A stretch of 64,000 nt of DNA from Dokdonella sp. GTDB taxonomy: Bacteria; Pseudomonadota; Gammaproteobacteria; Xanthomonadales; Rhodanobacteraceae. Numbering within the stretch: the first letter of the stretch is position 1; every line of letters starts with the position of its first letter. The stretch is from contig JAHCAR010000006.1 in assembly GCA_019634795.1 (NCBI GenBank), positions 62,001 through 126,000 of the forward strand. Reading direction: 5' to 3'. The translations under genes were made by a program, and so were the position numbers. Shown here piece by piece: positions 55,449 to 64,000 of this stretch. The notes beneath the pieces were generated by a model. The model was not told where the DNA came from. It saw only the letters and a program-made list of their open reading frames with translations, and made no database searches.

Positions 55449-56083
55449 ACACCGGCAAGCGAAGGACGGTATCGATTAGCGACCTGATTCGGGAAAAGGC
55501 GCTGCTCATCGGAGATGGATACCGAGCGAAGAACACCGAGCTTGGCTCCACGGGACTTCCTTTTGCGCGAGCAGGAAACATCAACGGAGATTTCCAGTTC
55601 GATGTCTGCGACAGGTTCCCAGCAGACCAACTCAAGAAAGTCGGAGTGAAGGTCAGCCAGCCTGGAGACGTGGTCTTTACCTCGAAAGGTACGGTGGGTC
55701 GATTCGCCTTTGTGACGTCAGAGGTTGAGCGATTTGTCTACTCACCGCAGCTCTGCTTCTGGAGATCGGTTGACAGGGATATGATCGACCCACGATTTCT
55801 GTACTACTGGATCCAGGGTGAGGAAGCGGCGGAACAGATTGACGCGCTCAAGTGCCAGACGGACATGGCGGACTACGTGAGCCTTACGGACCAACGCCTG
55901 ATGACGATCACGCTTCCCGAGATATCAGAGCAGCGCCAGATTGGTCGGATCCTTGGTGCGATTGACGGGAAGATCGAACTGAATAGGCGCACCAACCGCA
56001 CGCTTTCATCATTGAGAGACGTTCTGCTTCCCGCTGCACTTGCCGGGGAACTCCAGGAGGTCCTGCACCGTTCTGTTGGCTAA
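55445..56083 (+). CDS. hsdS: Half-size type I specificity subunit HsdS
   Basis: HsdS chooses the DNA sequence. This protein has 212 residues where normal HsdS has about 400. It holds one target-recognition domain (about 5-165: LPFARAGNINGDFQF, then VSQPGDVVFTSKGTVGR) and one helical spacer (SEQRQIGRILGAIDGKIELNRRTNRTL). Two copies would have to pair, giving a palindromic split site. No second domain or broken remainder is seen downstream. Base composition is lower in GC than hsdM. Confidence 0.88.
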   Translation: MNTGKRRTVSISDLIREKALLIGDGYRAKNTELGSTGLPFARAGNINGDFQFDVCDRFPADQLKKVGVKVSQPGDVVFTSKGTVGRFAFVTSEVERFVYSPQLCFWRSVDRDMIDPRFLYYWIQGEEAAEQIDALKCQTDMADYVSLTDQRLMTITLPEISEQRQIGRILGAIDGKIELNRRTNRTLSSLRDVLLPAALAGELQEVLHRSVG

Positions 56084-56178
56084 CGCTTCATCCGATAGGT
56101 TCAGAGCCGGCGCAATCCGAACTTACGCCTAGTCCCGGTATGCTTTACGAAAGGTAGCCAAAATAGCGGTGGGCCCGG

Positions 56179-59100
56179 ATGTCGAAGGGGACGGAAAGCC
56201 AGTTCGAACTGACCACCATTGAACGGCTCGAAAGGCTGGGCTATCGCTTCCTGCCCGGCCCGGACCTGACCCGCGCCCCCGATGAAGTCGTCCTGCGCGA
56301 TGTGCTGCGGGCGAACCTGCTGCGACGCTACCCCGATCTGCCCGAGGCTGCGCTGGAGATGGCCATTGGCCAGATCGCGCGGCCCGATGGCGTCGACACC
56401 CTTCGGCGCAACCTGGCCTTTCACAAGCTGCTGCGCGAAGGCTTCCACCTGCGCGTCCGCCTGGACGATGGTCGCGAGCAGGACCAGCACCTGTACGCCG
56501 TCGACTGGGCCGATGTAGGCCGCAATGACTTCCACGTGATCAATCAGCTGCCGATCGCCGGCCGCAACGATCGGCGGCCGGACATCCTGATCTACGTCAA
56601 CGGTCTGCCACTGGTCCTTTTCGAGCTGAAGAACCCGTACTCGGACATACCGAACTACCTGGATGCGCTGAACCAGATCCAGCACTACATCGTCGACACG
56701 TCGCAGCTGTTCGACTTCAACGCGCTGTGCGTGGTCAGCGATGGTGTCGACACCCTGCATGGCGTGTGGACCGCCAGCGAAGAGTGGTACGCACCATGGA
56801 AGTCGATCGATGGCGAGCACGTGGAGGCGGGCACCACGGGCAGCATGAAGTCGCTGGTCGAAGGCTTGTTCCCGCACGAGCGGCTGCTGGCCTACGTGCG
56901 TGACTTCATCGTCTTCGAAGTCGCCAACGAGAAGATCGTCAAGAAGGGCGCGAAGTACCACCAGTTCTTCGCGGTGCGCAAAGCGGTGCAGCGAACCCTC
57001 GCGGCATTTGCGAGCAGCGAGAAGCGCCTGGGCGTGATCTGGCACACCACCGGGTCGGGCAAGTCGCTTTCGATGCTGTTCCTGATCGGCATCCTGCGGC
57101 GGGAGCCAGCCCTGCGTAACCCCAGCATTGTGGTGGAGGTCGACCGCACTGACCTGGACGACCAGCTGCACGACCAGTTCGTGCTCGGCCGCGGTCTGGT
57201 CGGCGATGTACGCCAGGCCGAATCGGTGCAGGACCTGCGAGGCCTGCCGCAGGCAGCCGGCGGCGAAGTGATCTTCACCACCATCGAGAAGTTCAGGCTC
57301 CACAGCGGACGAGATCAGCGCACCGGTTTGTCCGGGCGCGACAGCAGCATCATCGTCATCGCGGACGAGGCCCACCGCTCGCAGTACGGCTTCGCAGAGG
57401 GCTACGCCCGCTACCTCTACGAGGCGCTGCCCAACGCCCGGCGCCTGGGCTTCACCGGCACGCCGGTCAGCTTCTCCGGCGCTGACACGGTGGAAGTGTT
57501 CGGCGACGTGATCCACGTCTATGACATCCGCCAGTCGCAGGAGGACCGCGCCACCGTCCCGATCTTCTACGAGCCGCGGCAGATCAAGCTCGGGCTCTCC
57601 CCGGCGGATGTCGATGCCGCCTTGGCCGAGATCATCGAGGAACGCGAGATCGAGTCGACCGATCTTGGACGCCGCAAGAGCCGCTGGGCGGCACTGGCTG
57701 CGGCGGCCGGCGCCAAGGAACGCATCGACACGCTCGCCAAGGACCTGCTGGCCCACTTCGCCCAGCGCTGCAGCACGCTGAAGGGCAAGGCAATGGTGGT
57801 CTGCATGACCCGCGAGAACTGCGTGCGCCTCTACGACGCGCTGACCGCCATCGAAGGCTGCCCCGAGGTCAAAGTCGTGATGACCGGGAACCTGAGCAAG
57901 GATCCGCCCGCCTGGAGTGCGGCTGGCCACATCACGACGAAGAAGAAGCGGGACGCCATCAAGAAGCGGATGACGAACCCGGACGACCCGCTCTCCATCG
58001 TCATCGTCTGCGACATGTGGCTGACCGGCACCGACATTCCGTGTCTGCACACGCTCTACATCGACAAGCCGATGCGTGGCCACAACATGATCCAGGCCAT
58101 CTCGCGGGTGAACCGGGTCTTCAGCGACAAGCCGCACGGCCTCATCGTCGACTACATCGGTGTGGGCGACGAGCTGCGCGAGGCGACCAACCGCTACTCG
58201 CAAGGAGGCGGACGCGGTGAACCGGCCCCCGACATCGAGACCACCGCGGTGCCGCTGTTCTTCGCCGCGTTGGAACAGATACGCGCGGCGCTACCGGAAG
58301 GAGGCGACTACGGTGCCTGGCGCCAGCTGAGCAACATCGACCTGGAGGATCTCTACGCCTTGGCCTTCGGCTGGCTGACCGAAGAGGAGGCGCGAAAGGA
58401 GGCTTTCCTCGACGCCGAGCTGAAGCTGACCACGTCCTTCCTGCTGGTGCGCCATCTCGACGCCTGCCGTGGCTGCGCCGATGAGGTGATCTTCTGCCAG
58501 CGCGTGCGCAAGCAGCTGCAGAAGGCCGCGCCGACCAAGTGGAAGCACAAGGACCTCGATGCCGCCGTGCGCGACCTGGTCGACGACAACGTCGAGAGTC
58601 AGGGTGTGGTCGACATATTCCAGGCTGCAGGCATCCCCAAGGCCGACATCTCGATCCTCGACGACGCCTTCCTGCAGACCTTCAAGGATCGCCCGCACGA
58701 GAACTTGCGACTGAAGCTGCTGGAGCAGCTGATGCGTGACGAGCTGACCCGCATGAAGCAGCGTCGGGGCGCGACGGTGAAGTCCTTCCAGGAGATGCTC
58801 GAAGCCACTCTGCGCAAGTACCACAACCGCCTGATCGACGCCGCGGCCGTGGTGAAGGCCATGGTCGAGATGCGCAAGCAGTGGGAGGCCAGCCACGCCC
58901 GGGCCGAGCAACTCGGCCTCACCGACGAAGAGCTCACCTTCTACGACGCCGTCACCCAGCAGGGCGAGCTGGTCTACGACGAAACACTCCTGCGCGACCT
59001 GATCCACGACGTGGTGCAGGCCATCCGCCGCAACCTCAAGGTCGACTGGACCGAACCCCACCGCGACGCCGTCTACGCCGAGATCCGCGCCTCAGTGAAG

Positions 59101-59208
59101 CGCGTACTGCGCCAGCGCGGAGTCCGTGCTGAGGATCTGGAGCCGTTCTGCGACAGGCTGATTGAGCAGGCAAGAGTGATGTTTGCGGATTGGCCGGTGG
59201 CGGCCTAA
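56179..59208 (+). CDS. hsdR: Type I restriction endonuclease subunit HsdR
   Basis: HsdR pumps DNA and cuts it when the target is unmethylated. The 1009-residue protein has an N-terminal nuclease with PDILIYVNGLPLVLFELKNP (Asp-Glu-x-Lys type, about 135-154). A helicase follows with Walker A TTGSGKS (about 291-297), DEAH (about 396-399) and GFTGTP. GHNMIQAISRVNR marks motif VI, and a long helical C-terminus follows. It starts 95 bp after hsdS. Confidence 0.94.
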   Translation: MSKGTESQFELTTIERLERLGYRFLPGPDLTRAPDEVVLRDVLRANLLRRYPDLPEAALEMAIGQIARPDGVDTLRRNLAFHKLLREGFHLRVRLDDGREQDQHLYAVDWADVGRNDFHVINQLPIAGRNDRRPDILIYVNGLPLVLFELKNPYSDIPNYLDALNQIQHYIVDTSQLFDFNALCVVSDGVDTLHGVWTASEEWYAPWKSIDGEHVEAGTTGSMKSLVEGLFPHERLLAYVRDFIVFEVANEKIVKKGAKYHQFFAVRKAVQRTLAAFASSEKRLGVIWHTTGSGKSLSMLFLIGILRREPALRNPSIVVEVDRTDLDDQLHDQFVLGRGLVGDVRQAESVQDLRGLPQAAGGEVIFTTIEKFRLHSGRDQRTGLSGRDSSIIVIADEAHRSQYGFAEGYARYLYEALPNARRLGFTGTPVSFSGADTVEVFGDVIHVYDIRQSQEDRATVPIFYEPRQIKLGLSPADVDAALAEIIEEREIESTDLGRRKSRWAALAAAAGAKERIDTLAKDLLAHFAQRCSTLKGKAMVVCMTRENCVRLYDALTAIEGCPEVKVVMTGNLSKDPPAWSAAGHITTKKKRDAIKKRMTNPDDPLSIVIVCDMWLTGTDIPCLHTLYIDKPMRGHNMIQAISRVNRVFSDKPHGLIVDYIGVGDELREATNRYSQGGGRGEPAPDIETTAVPLFFAALEQIRAALPEGGDYGAWRQLSNIDLEDLYALAFGWLTEEEARKEAFLDAELKLTTSFLLVRHLDACRGCADEVIFCQRVRKQLQKAAPTKWKHKDLDAAVRDLVDDNVESQGVVDIFQAAGIPKADISILDDAFLQTFKDRPHENLRLKLLEQLMRDELTRMKQRRGATVKSFQEMLEATLRKYHNRLIDAAAVVKAMVEMRKQWEASHARAEQLGLTDEELTFYDAVTQQGELVYDETLLRDLIHDVVQAIRRNLKVDWTEPHRDAVYAEIRASVKRVLRQRGVRAEDLEPFCDRLIEQARVMFADWPVAA

Positions 59209-59315
59209 CGAGGAAGAAGCGACACGCCCGCTTGAAGGACCGGTTCAATAGATCTCGTCGGCGCATACCGGTCGACGTGTTTCATCAGTGTTTTGCCGCA
59301 ATTTAAGCGTTACCG

Positions 59316-60779
59316 CTACAGGGGCTTGAACATCGAGTGGCCACCACCGAAGAGGCGGGCGTACATTTCTGCAGCGTGGCGATCCGTCATGCAGGAGACG
59401 AAATCGCTCACAAGGCGTTTTACCTCGCTCAAGCCGGCGTCCTCAGCGGCTAGATAGTACGACCTCCACTCAATCGGCAGGAGCCTGTCACCATCTTTGG
59501 CGAGCGCTTCAAATACCCTCTGGATGACTTCCTTGCCCCGGTGCTCGACTACCGCAAGGCGAGGCGAGCGAATGACTACCTCATAGTTAAGGTGCTTCAG
59601 CAACTCAACTTCGATCAGCTCATCGCGCTTCATTCGAACGCTCGAAAGCTGTGGGAAGTCTTTGTTGGGAACAAGCTCCACTGCCGAGATTAGCCGGCCC
59701 ACGCGCTCTGAAGTGAGCTGAATCCTAGCCAGTTGATCGTCGCAATTCTTCCTGTCAGAGGTGTAGTTCTCCACTGCGATAAGGAGGGAATGGATTTCAT
59801 CGACCTCGAAGCCTTCCTCCACGAGATTCGCCAAGGACGGGGGAACCTCCGCGCCAAACACCCGAATCAGGGCGGCGACCAGTTCGAACTCCTCCTTAAG
59901 TGGGTCGTGACCGCTCGCAGCGAGGCTCTTAGTGGTTTCCTTGGTGACGTGATCCAGAACGCGCTGCTCGTCGAGAAGTGCTCGCATCAGGCCAAGCGGA
60001 GTGATGAATCCCGCGTGGAGGCAGTCCTCCAAGTCGTACGTCGAGTATGCGATGTCATCCGCGATATCCATGATCGCGCACTCGATCGTCTTGAAGGGAG
60101 CATCGTCAGGGAAGCCCGGTGCTACACGCTGCTTAATCTTGGAAACCAGGTTTTCTTCGGTGTGGTAGTAGCCCTTTGTAGGCTTGGCCGATACGCGTCG
60201 AACAACCGGAATTCGACGGTCGTACTTTAGGACCGAAGCCAGAGACCGGTATGTCAGATCGAGGCCAAACTCGGAGGTCGGTGGGTCATCGTCAATTTGG
60301 ACTAGCTTCCGGTCGACTCGCGAGAGAATTCGCAGTGTCTGCGCATTCCCTTCAAACCCGCCGTGTCGCTTCATTAGGCCATCTAGGGCGTACTCGCCGT
60401 TGTGGCCGAACGGAGGGTGGCCTAGATCGTGGGCGATCGCGGCGAAGCGAACGAGATCCTCGTCGATCCGCGCCGGAGAATCTCCTTGCGGAAACGCCTT
60501 TGGAACCGCCTCAGCATTCAACCGTGACGCGATACCCTGCGCGATCTGTGCAACTTCGAGAGAGTGTGTCAACCGATTTCGAAAGTAATCGGACTCATCG
60601 CCGGGGAAGAGCTGGGTCTTCCCCTGAAGCCGCCTGAATGACGGTGCGTGAATAAGGCGTGCATAGTCCTTACTGAAGGGCGTTCTACCAAGCTCTCCCT
60701 TGCCCACGCCTGGTCTACCTGAGACGCGCTCCACCTCACTTGGACTGTTGTAGAGCGCGTTCACTACCGAAAGGGCCAC
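59316..60779 (-). CDS. dGTPase-family HD nucleotide triphosphohydrolase
   Basis: dGTPase-like enzymes split dGTP (or other dNTPs) into nucleoside and triphosphate. This 487-residue protein has the HD metal set: RLTHSLEVAQIA (H72), AAIAHDLGHPPFGHNGE (H117, D118) with H121 and H126 in the loop, and DIADDIAYSTYDLED later. The end MTDRHAAEMYARLFGG is typical. The GTG at 60779 is 1 bp after the stop of the small gene upstream, so translation is coupled. It may limit phage DNA by draining dNTPs. Confidence 0.9.
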   Translation of the reverse strand: MALSVVNALYNSPSEVERVSGRPGVGKGELGRTPFSKDYARLIHAPSFRRLQGKTQLFPGDESDYFRNRLTHSLEVAQIAQGIASRLNAEAVPKAFPQGDSPARIDEDLVRFAAIAHDLGHPPFGHNGEYALDGLMKRHGGFEGNAQTLRILSRVDRKLVQIDDDPPTSEFGLDLTYRSLASVLKYDRRIPVVRRVSAKPTKGYYHTEENLVSKIKQRVAPGFPDDAPFKTIECAIMDIADDIAYSTYDLEDCLHAGFITPLGLMRALLDEQRVLDHVTKETTKSLAASGHDPLKEEFELVAALIRVFGAEVPPSLANLVEEGFEVDEIHSLLIAVENYTSDRKNCDDQLARIQLTSERVGRLISAVELVPNKDFPQLSSVRMKRDELIEVELLKHLNYEVVIRSPRLAVVEHRGKEVIQRVFEALAKDGDRLLPIEWRSYYLAAEDAGLSEVKRLVSDFVSCMTDRHAAEMYARLFGGGHSMFKPL

Positions 60780-60780
60780 T

Positions 60781-60960
60781 TTACTTTCGGGTCTTCGCTT
60801 CGGCGGCTGACCGGCTTTCCCCACCGCGGGCCGAGGACTTGATCCCAAGAGCGCGGTAAAAGGGGGCCATGTCCTTCCGAAGCTCGTTTCGGATGTACTG
60901 CCGAGCGACCGACTTCTCCGCGTCCACCGCTTCAGACGGCTTTCGCGCTGCATTAGTCAT
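60781..60960 (-). CDS. Small basic protein coupled to the dGTPase gene
   Basis: This 59-residue, charged, mostly helical protein (EAVDAEKSVARQYIRNELRKDM, then YRALGIKSSARGGESRSA) has no known family. GGAG lies 9 bp before the ATG at 60960. Its TAA is followed after one base by the GTG of the dGTPase gene, so the small protein may control that enzyme, for example as an inhibitor or partner. That role is inference from position only. Confidence 0.62.
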   Translation of the reverse strand: MTNAARKPSEAVDAEKSVARQYIRNELRKDMAPFYRALGIKSSARGGESRSAAEAKTRK

Positions 60961-61113
60961 ATGATTTCTCCAGATGGGCGACGCTCGTTTGAGCGCCTTA
61001 GGCTCACGAATGTTCCGAAATTCACACACTGGAACAAAACAGGCTCCACTATGAGGCGTCGGAATACAACCTTGCAAGACTTTCGTTAAAAAACTGGTGC
61101 TTACGGCACACAC

Positions 61114-62144
61114 TTCAACTAGCTGTTCAGATTATGAAACGGGCTTTAAATACCGATCGACTCCTTTTCGCCGAGGATTGCCAATAGCTGGGGGGCCCGG
61201 ATGATGGCCGACAGAGACAGACGACTTCGGATCGCATAGGGACTCCGTCTAGGTTGCGCCGAACGTACCCATGCCAGAGGATGTTGGATGCTCGCATCGG
61301 AAAGAGACTGGCAGTTCCCTGACGCAGCCTTCATGGATGTAGGTGCTCCCCGACCAATCTCGTGCTCGCTTGCGTCCCATCGGTACGCACTTGCTACCGG
61401 CGCCTGAATGGCCAGCCAGAGATTGCGTTGATTGCCCAACTCTGCACGATTTTGCAGCTTACTGGCAAGACAATTCGGCTCGCGGTTGAATCGAGATGTT
61501 CTAGCCCACACCCCAGTCCCCGAGGTGGGCGACTTCGCCCGACCGATTCTTCAGAGCTTGCCTGATCTGGTCCATGCCACCCTCCTCGCGCATGCCACCT
61601 TCCCCGAGGTCGAATAGTGGGTCAAGTGGGGCTTCGCAAACTGCTGCTATGCGGATCTAAGCCAGTGTAGTAGCGCCGCATTCAGGCAGCACGTTGCGCT
61701 TGCATACTTGAAGGAAGCCCTGCTCAAAGGACTCGAGAACGCAGACTCAGATGCGGCGATAGGTTAGTTTGGTCGCCTGATCTCCCGCGCGACCGGCCAA
61801 CAGCGCGAGTCGTGGCTGAGCTTTATTCGTCAGGCAATGAGGCGCAACAAAGGACGAACACCAATTCCTCGGCTGTTGGGGCACTGGATCTCGCATCGCC
61901 GACGCCGCCGAATGCTCTAACCTCGACTCTTGTCGGCCATCGGCCCGCACGAGCCGGCTTCGACTCGTTTGCACCGGGTGAGCAAACCAAGCACCTGCAA
62001 TAGATCAACAAAGCCCAGCGCGAGAAGAACCACGATCGACGCATCGCTCATGCTCCGTGCGCCCAGGCACCTCTAGGCCAGGCACGGCGCTGTTTCAATC
62101 CGCGCCGGTCACCGGGATAATCAAGGGCCAACAAGGAGGATTCA
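61114..62144. other. Gene-poor region between the defence island and the peptidase gene
   Basis: About 1 kb with no convincing gene. Short frames occur on both strands but lack ribosome sites and family features. One reading on + (61681 onward, CSSAAFRQHVALAYLKEAL) and one on the minus strand (start 62053, MSDASIVVLLALGFVDLLQV, ending after about 44 codons) look like gene debris. The GC content is lower than in the flanking genes. It may be decayed accessory DNA at the island edge. Confidence 0.5.
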
Positions 62145-64000
62145 ATGCGTGCGCTCTGGCTCGTCGTCATCCTGCTCTGCGCCAACCGCGTGAGCGCCGA
62201 TTCGCTGACCATCGAGAGCATCTTCGCCGGTGGCGGGCTCGACGGCCCGGTGCCGCAGGCCCTCAAGATTTCCCCGGACGGCGCACGCGTGTCGTTCCTG
62301 CGTGGTCGCAAGGACGACCAGAGTCGGCTTGATCTCTGGGAATACAACATCAAGGACAAGACCACGCGACGCCTCGTCGACGCCGACGCGCTCGACAGCG
62401 GCGCCGAACTCAGCGATGCCGAAAAGGCCCGTCGCGAGCGTGCGCGCCGCGCCGGTCTCAGCGGCATCATCGATTACCAGTGGTCGCCGGACGGCAAGGC
62501 GCTATTGTTTCCGCTGTCCGACAAACTTTATCTGTACACACTCGGCGCGGGCGATAAGGCGCTGCGCGAGTTGCCGACCGGCGGCGCCGTCATCGATCCG
62601 CGCGTGTCGCCCAAGGGCGGCTTCGTTTCATTCGTTCGCGGGCAGAATCTCTGGGTCATCGACCTGGCCAGCGACAAGGCCAGCGCGCTGACCAGCGATG
62701 GCGGCGGAACCATCCACAACGGCGAGGCCGAGTTCGTCGCCCAGGAGGAGATGGCACGCGACCGCGGTTACTGGTGGGCGCCCGACGATTCGGCGATCGC
62801 CTTCGAACGCTACGATGAATCGGCGGTCGACATCGTCAAGCGCAGCGAGGTCTATGCCGAGCGCACCGAAGTCATCGAGCAGCGCTACCCGGCCGCCGGC
62901 AAGGCCAATGTCACGGTCAAGCTCGGCCTGATCGCCCCGGCCGGCGGCGAGGCACGCTGGATCGACCTCGGCATCGACCCCGACATCTACCTCGCGCGCG
63001 TCGATTGGCTGGCCGATGCCAGGCGCCTCGCGTTTCAGGTCGAAACACGCAACCAGCAACGCCTCGAGTTGCGCATCGTCGAGACCGAGAGCCTCGAACA
63101 GCGCACCGTGCTGACCGAAAGCAGCGCGACCTGGCTCAACCTCAACGATGACCTGCGCTTCCTCGCCGACGGCAAGAGCCTGCTCTGGGCCAGCGAGCGC
63201 AGCGGTTACAAGCATCTGTACCTGTACGGGCTCGACGGCACGCTGCGCAACGCGGTCAGCGCCGGCGACTGGAACATCGACAAGCTGCTGGCGGTGGACG
63301 AGGGGGCGGCGACCGTCTACGTGCAGTCGAACCGCGACTTCGTTCCCGACACCCAGGTCTACGCACTCAAGCTCGACGGCAGCGAGGCCGACGCGCCGCG
63401 CCGCATCAGCCAGCGCGACGGCACACATACGACCACGTTTGCCGACGACGCGAGCTTCTACGTCGATACCTTCAGCAATCCGAAGACGCCGCCCCAGGTC
63501 AGCGTACGCAAACCCGACGGCAGCCTGCTCGCCTGGATCGAGCAGAATACGCTTGATGACACCCATCCCTATGCGCCGTACCGGGCCGCCGCGATCGAAC
63601 CGGAGTTCGGCACGCTCAAGGCCGACGATGGCCAGACGCTCTACTACCGCCTGTACAAGCCGGCCGGCTTCGATCCGGCCAAGCGCTACCCGGTCTTCAA
63701 CTACTACTATGGCGGCCCCGGCGTGCAGAAAGTGGTGCGGGCCTGGGGCGATTCCGGTTCGGCGCACGCCTCGCAGCAGGTCAGGTTCCTCGAGTACATG
63801 GCCCAGCAGGGCTATGTCGTGTTCACCCTCGACAACCGCGGCATGGCCCGTCGCGGGCGCAGCTTCTCGGACGTGATCTACCGCCAGCTCGGCAATGCCG
63901 AGGTGCTCGACCAGCTGGCCGGCATCCGCTGGCTCGCTGCGCAGCCCTGGGTCGACGCCGGGCGCATCGGCGTGTTCGGCTGGAGCTACGGCGGCTACAT
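62145..64000 (+). CDS. Dipeptidyl-peptidase IV family S9 peptidase (5' part)
   Basis: This is an exported serine peptidase that removes X-Pro dipeptides from peptide ends. 618 residues are present before the window ends. A signal peptide (about 1-19, ending VSA) starts the protein. A beta-propeller with the S1-binding glutamates in AEFVAQEEMARDRGYWWAPDD follows. The catalytic alpha/beta domain (from about 480) has PVFNYYYGGPG and the nucleophile GWSYGGY (S614). AAGGAGGA lies just before the ATG at 62145. The Asp and His of the triad lie outside the window. Confidence 0.94.
   Translation, partial: MRALWLVVILLCANRVSADSLTIESIFAGGGLDGPVPQALKISPDGARVSFLRGRKDDQSRLDLWEYNIKDKTTRRLVDADALDSGAELSDAEKARRERARRAGLSGIIDYQWSPDGKALLFPLSDKLYLYTLGAGDKALRELPTGGAVIDPRVSPKGGFVSFVRGQNLWVIDLASDKASALTSDGGGTIHNGEAEFVAQEEMARDRGYWWAPDDSAIAFERYDESAVDIVKRSEVYAERTEVIEQRYPAAGKANVTVKLGLIAPAGGEARWIDLGIDPDIYLARVDWLADARRLAFQVETRNQQRLELRIVETESLEQRTVLTESSATWLNLNDDLRFLADGKSLLWASERSGYKHLYLYGLDGTLRNAVSAGDWNIDKLLAVDEGAATVYVQSNRDFVPDTQVYALKLDGSEADAPRRISQRDGTHTTTFADDASFYVDTFSNPKTPPQVSVRKPDGSLLAWIEQNTLDDTHPYAPYRAAAIEPEFGTLKADDGQTLYYRLYKPAGFDPAKRYPVFNYYYGGPGVQKVVRAWGDSGSAHASQQVRFLEYMAQQGYVVFTLDNRGMARRGRSFSDVIYRQLGNAEVLDQLAGIRWLAAQPWVDAGRIGVFGWSYGGY

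Noticed and set aside
56101-58203. Long minus-strand frame of about 700 codons
   Set aside because: It is antisense to hsdR, whose motifs are clear. The mirror frame reads as a codon-bias shadow.
56084-59315. Possible attC cores around hsdR (CTAACGCTTC at 56080, GCCTAACGAGG at 59203)
   Set aside because: Only single half-sites match and no paired right-hand cores fold with them. The genes are far larger than normal cassettes.

Overview
The window is GC-rich (roughly 65 percent) chromosomal DNA of a gammaproteobacterium, most probably order Lysobacterales (Xanthomonadales). The pointers are the runs secB-gpsA-trmL, tonB-exbB-exbD1-exbD2 convergent with pdxJ, dnaA-dnaN-recF-gyrB, rpmH-rnpA-yidC-mnmE, and aceB-aceA divergent from a LysR gene. 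It contains the replication origin: two perfect DnaA boxes lie between dnaA and dnaN (48371-48414), and two perfect ParB-binding parS palindromes lie inside recF. No rRNA, tRNA or CRISPR array was seen.

Layout. 1-2.26 kb: secB end, gpsA, and trmL, whose 3' end is followed by two extra copies of its last 32 codons, alternating with REP-like palindromes. 2.5-9.2 kb: a lower-GC accessory block that I read as an integron cassette array without an integrase. Small + strand genes (trypsin-like protease, RraB-like protein, small membrane proteins, KOW-like protein, truncated VOC gene, LRR/zinc-ribbon protein, NTF2-like protein) are separated by attC-like sites. The block is broken by remnants of one insertion sequence and by a RAYT-type (Y1) transposase. 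9.7-29 kb: mostly single housekeeping or conserved genes (Sua5/TsaC, pyrC, methyltransferase, VOC, DUF427, quinone oxidoreductase, GFA, YbjQ, LtaE, XthA, YecA-like, GGDEF), with two secreted proteins that share a C-terminal motif. 29-33.5 kb: the glyoxylate shunt (aceB, aceA) and a divergent LysR regulator. 34-38.4 kb: small membrane proteins, a large anchored protein of unknown function, and an ECF sigma / putative anti-sigma / PDZ operon. 38.4-43.2 kb: pdxJ, then the TonB energy-transducing system with a companion TPR protein. 43.5-53.7 kb: gyrB, recF, dnaN, oriC, dnaA leftward and rpmH, rnpA, yidC, mnmE rightward. 53.8-61 kb: a defence island with a type I restriction-modification system (hsdM, half-size hsdS, hsdR) convergent with a small gene coupled to a dGTPase-family gene. 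62.1-64 kb: 5' part of a dipeptidyl-peptidase IV gene.

Main points for a second look: (1) the [trmL 3' end + REP] tandem array, where copies differ mostly by synonymous changes, so the copies look like displaced ends of once-functional trmL genes; (2) the integrase-less cassette array with a mobile RraB-like gene; (3) two parS sites built into recF codons; (4) a half-size HsdS next to a coupled dGTPase; (5) an intrinsic terminator between exbD1 and exbD2; (6) a dispersed palindromic repeat of about 60 bp with three copies; (7) a shared F-x-x-x-F-E tail on two secreted proteins.
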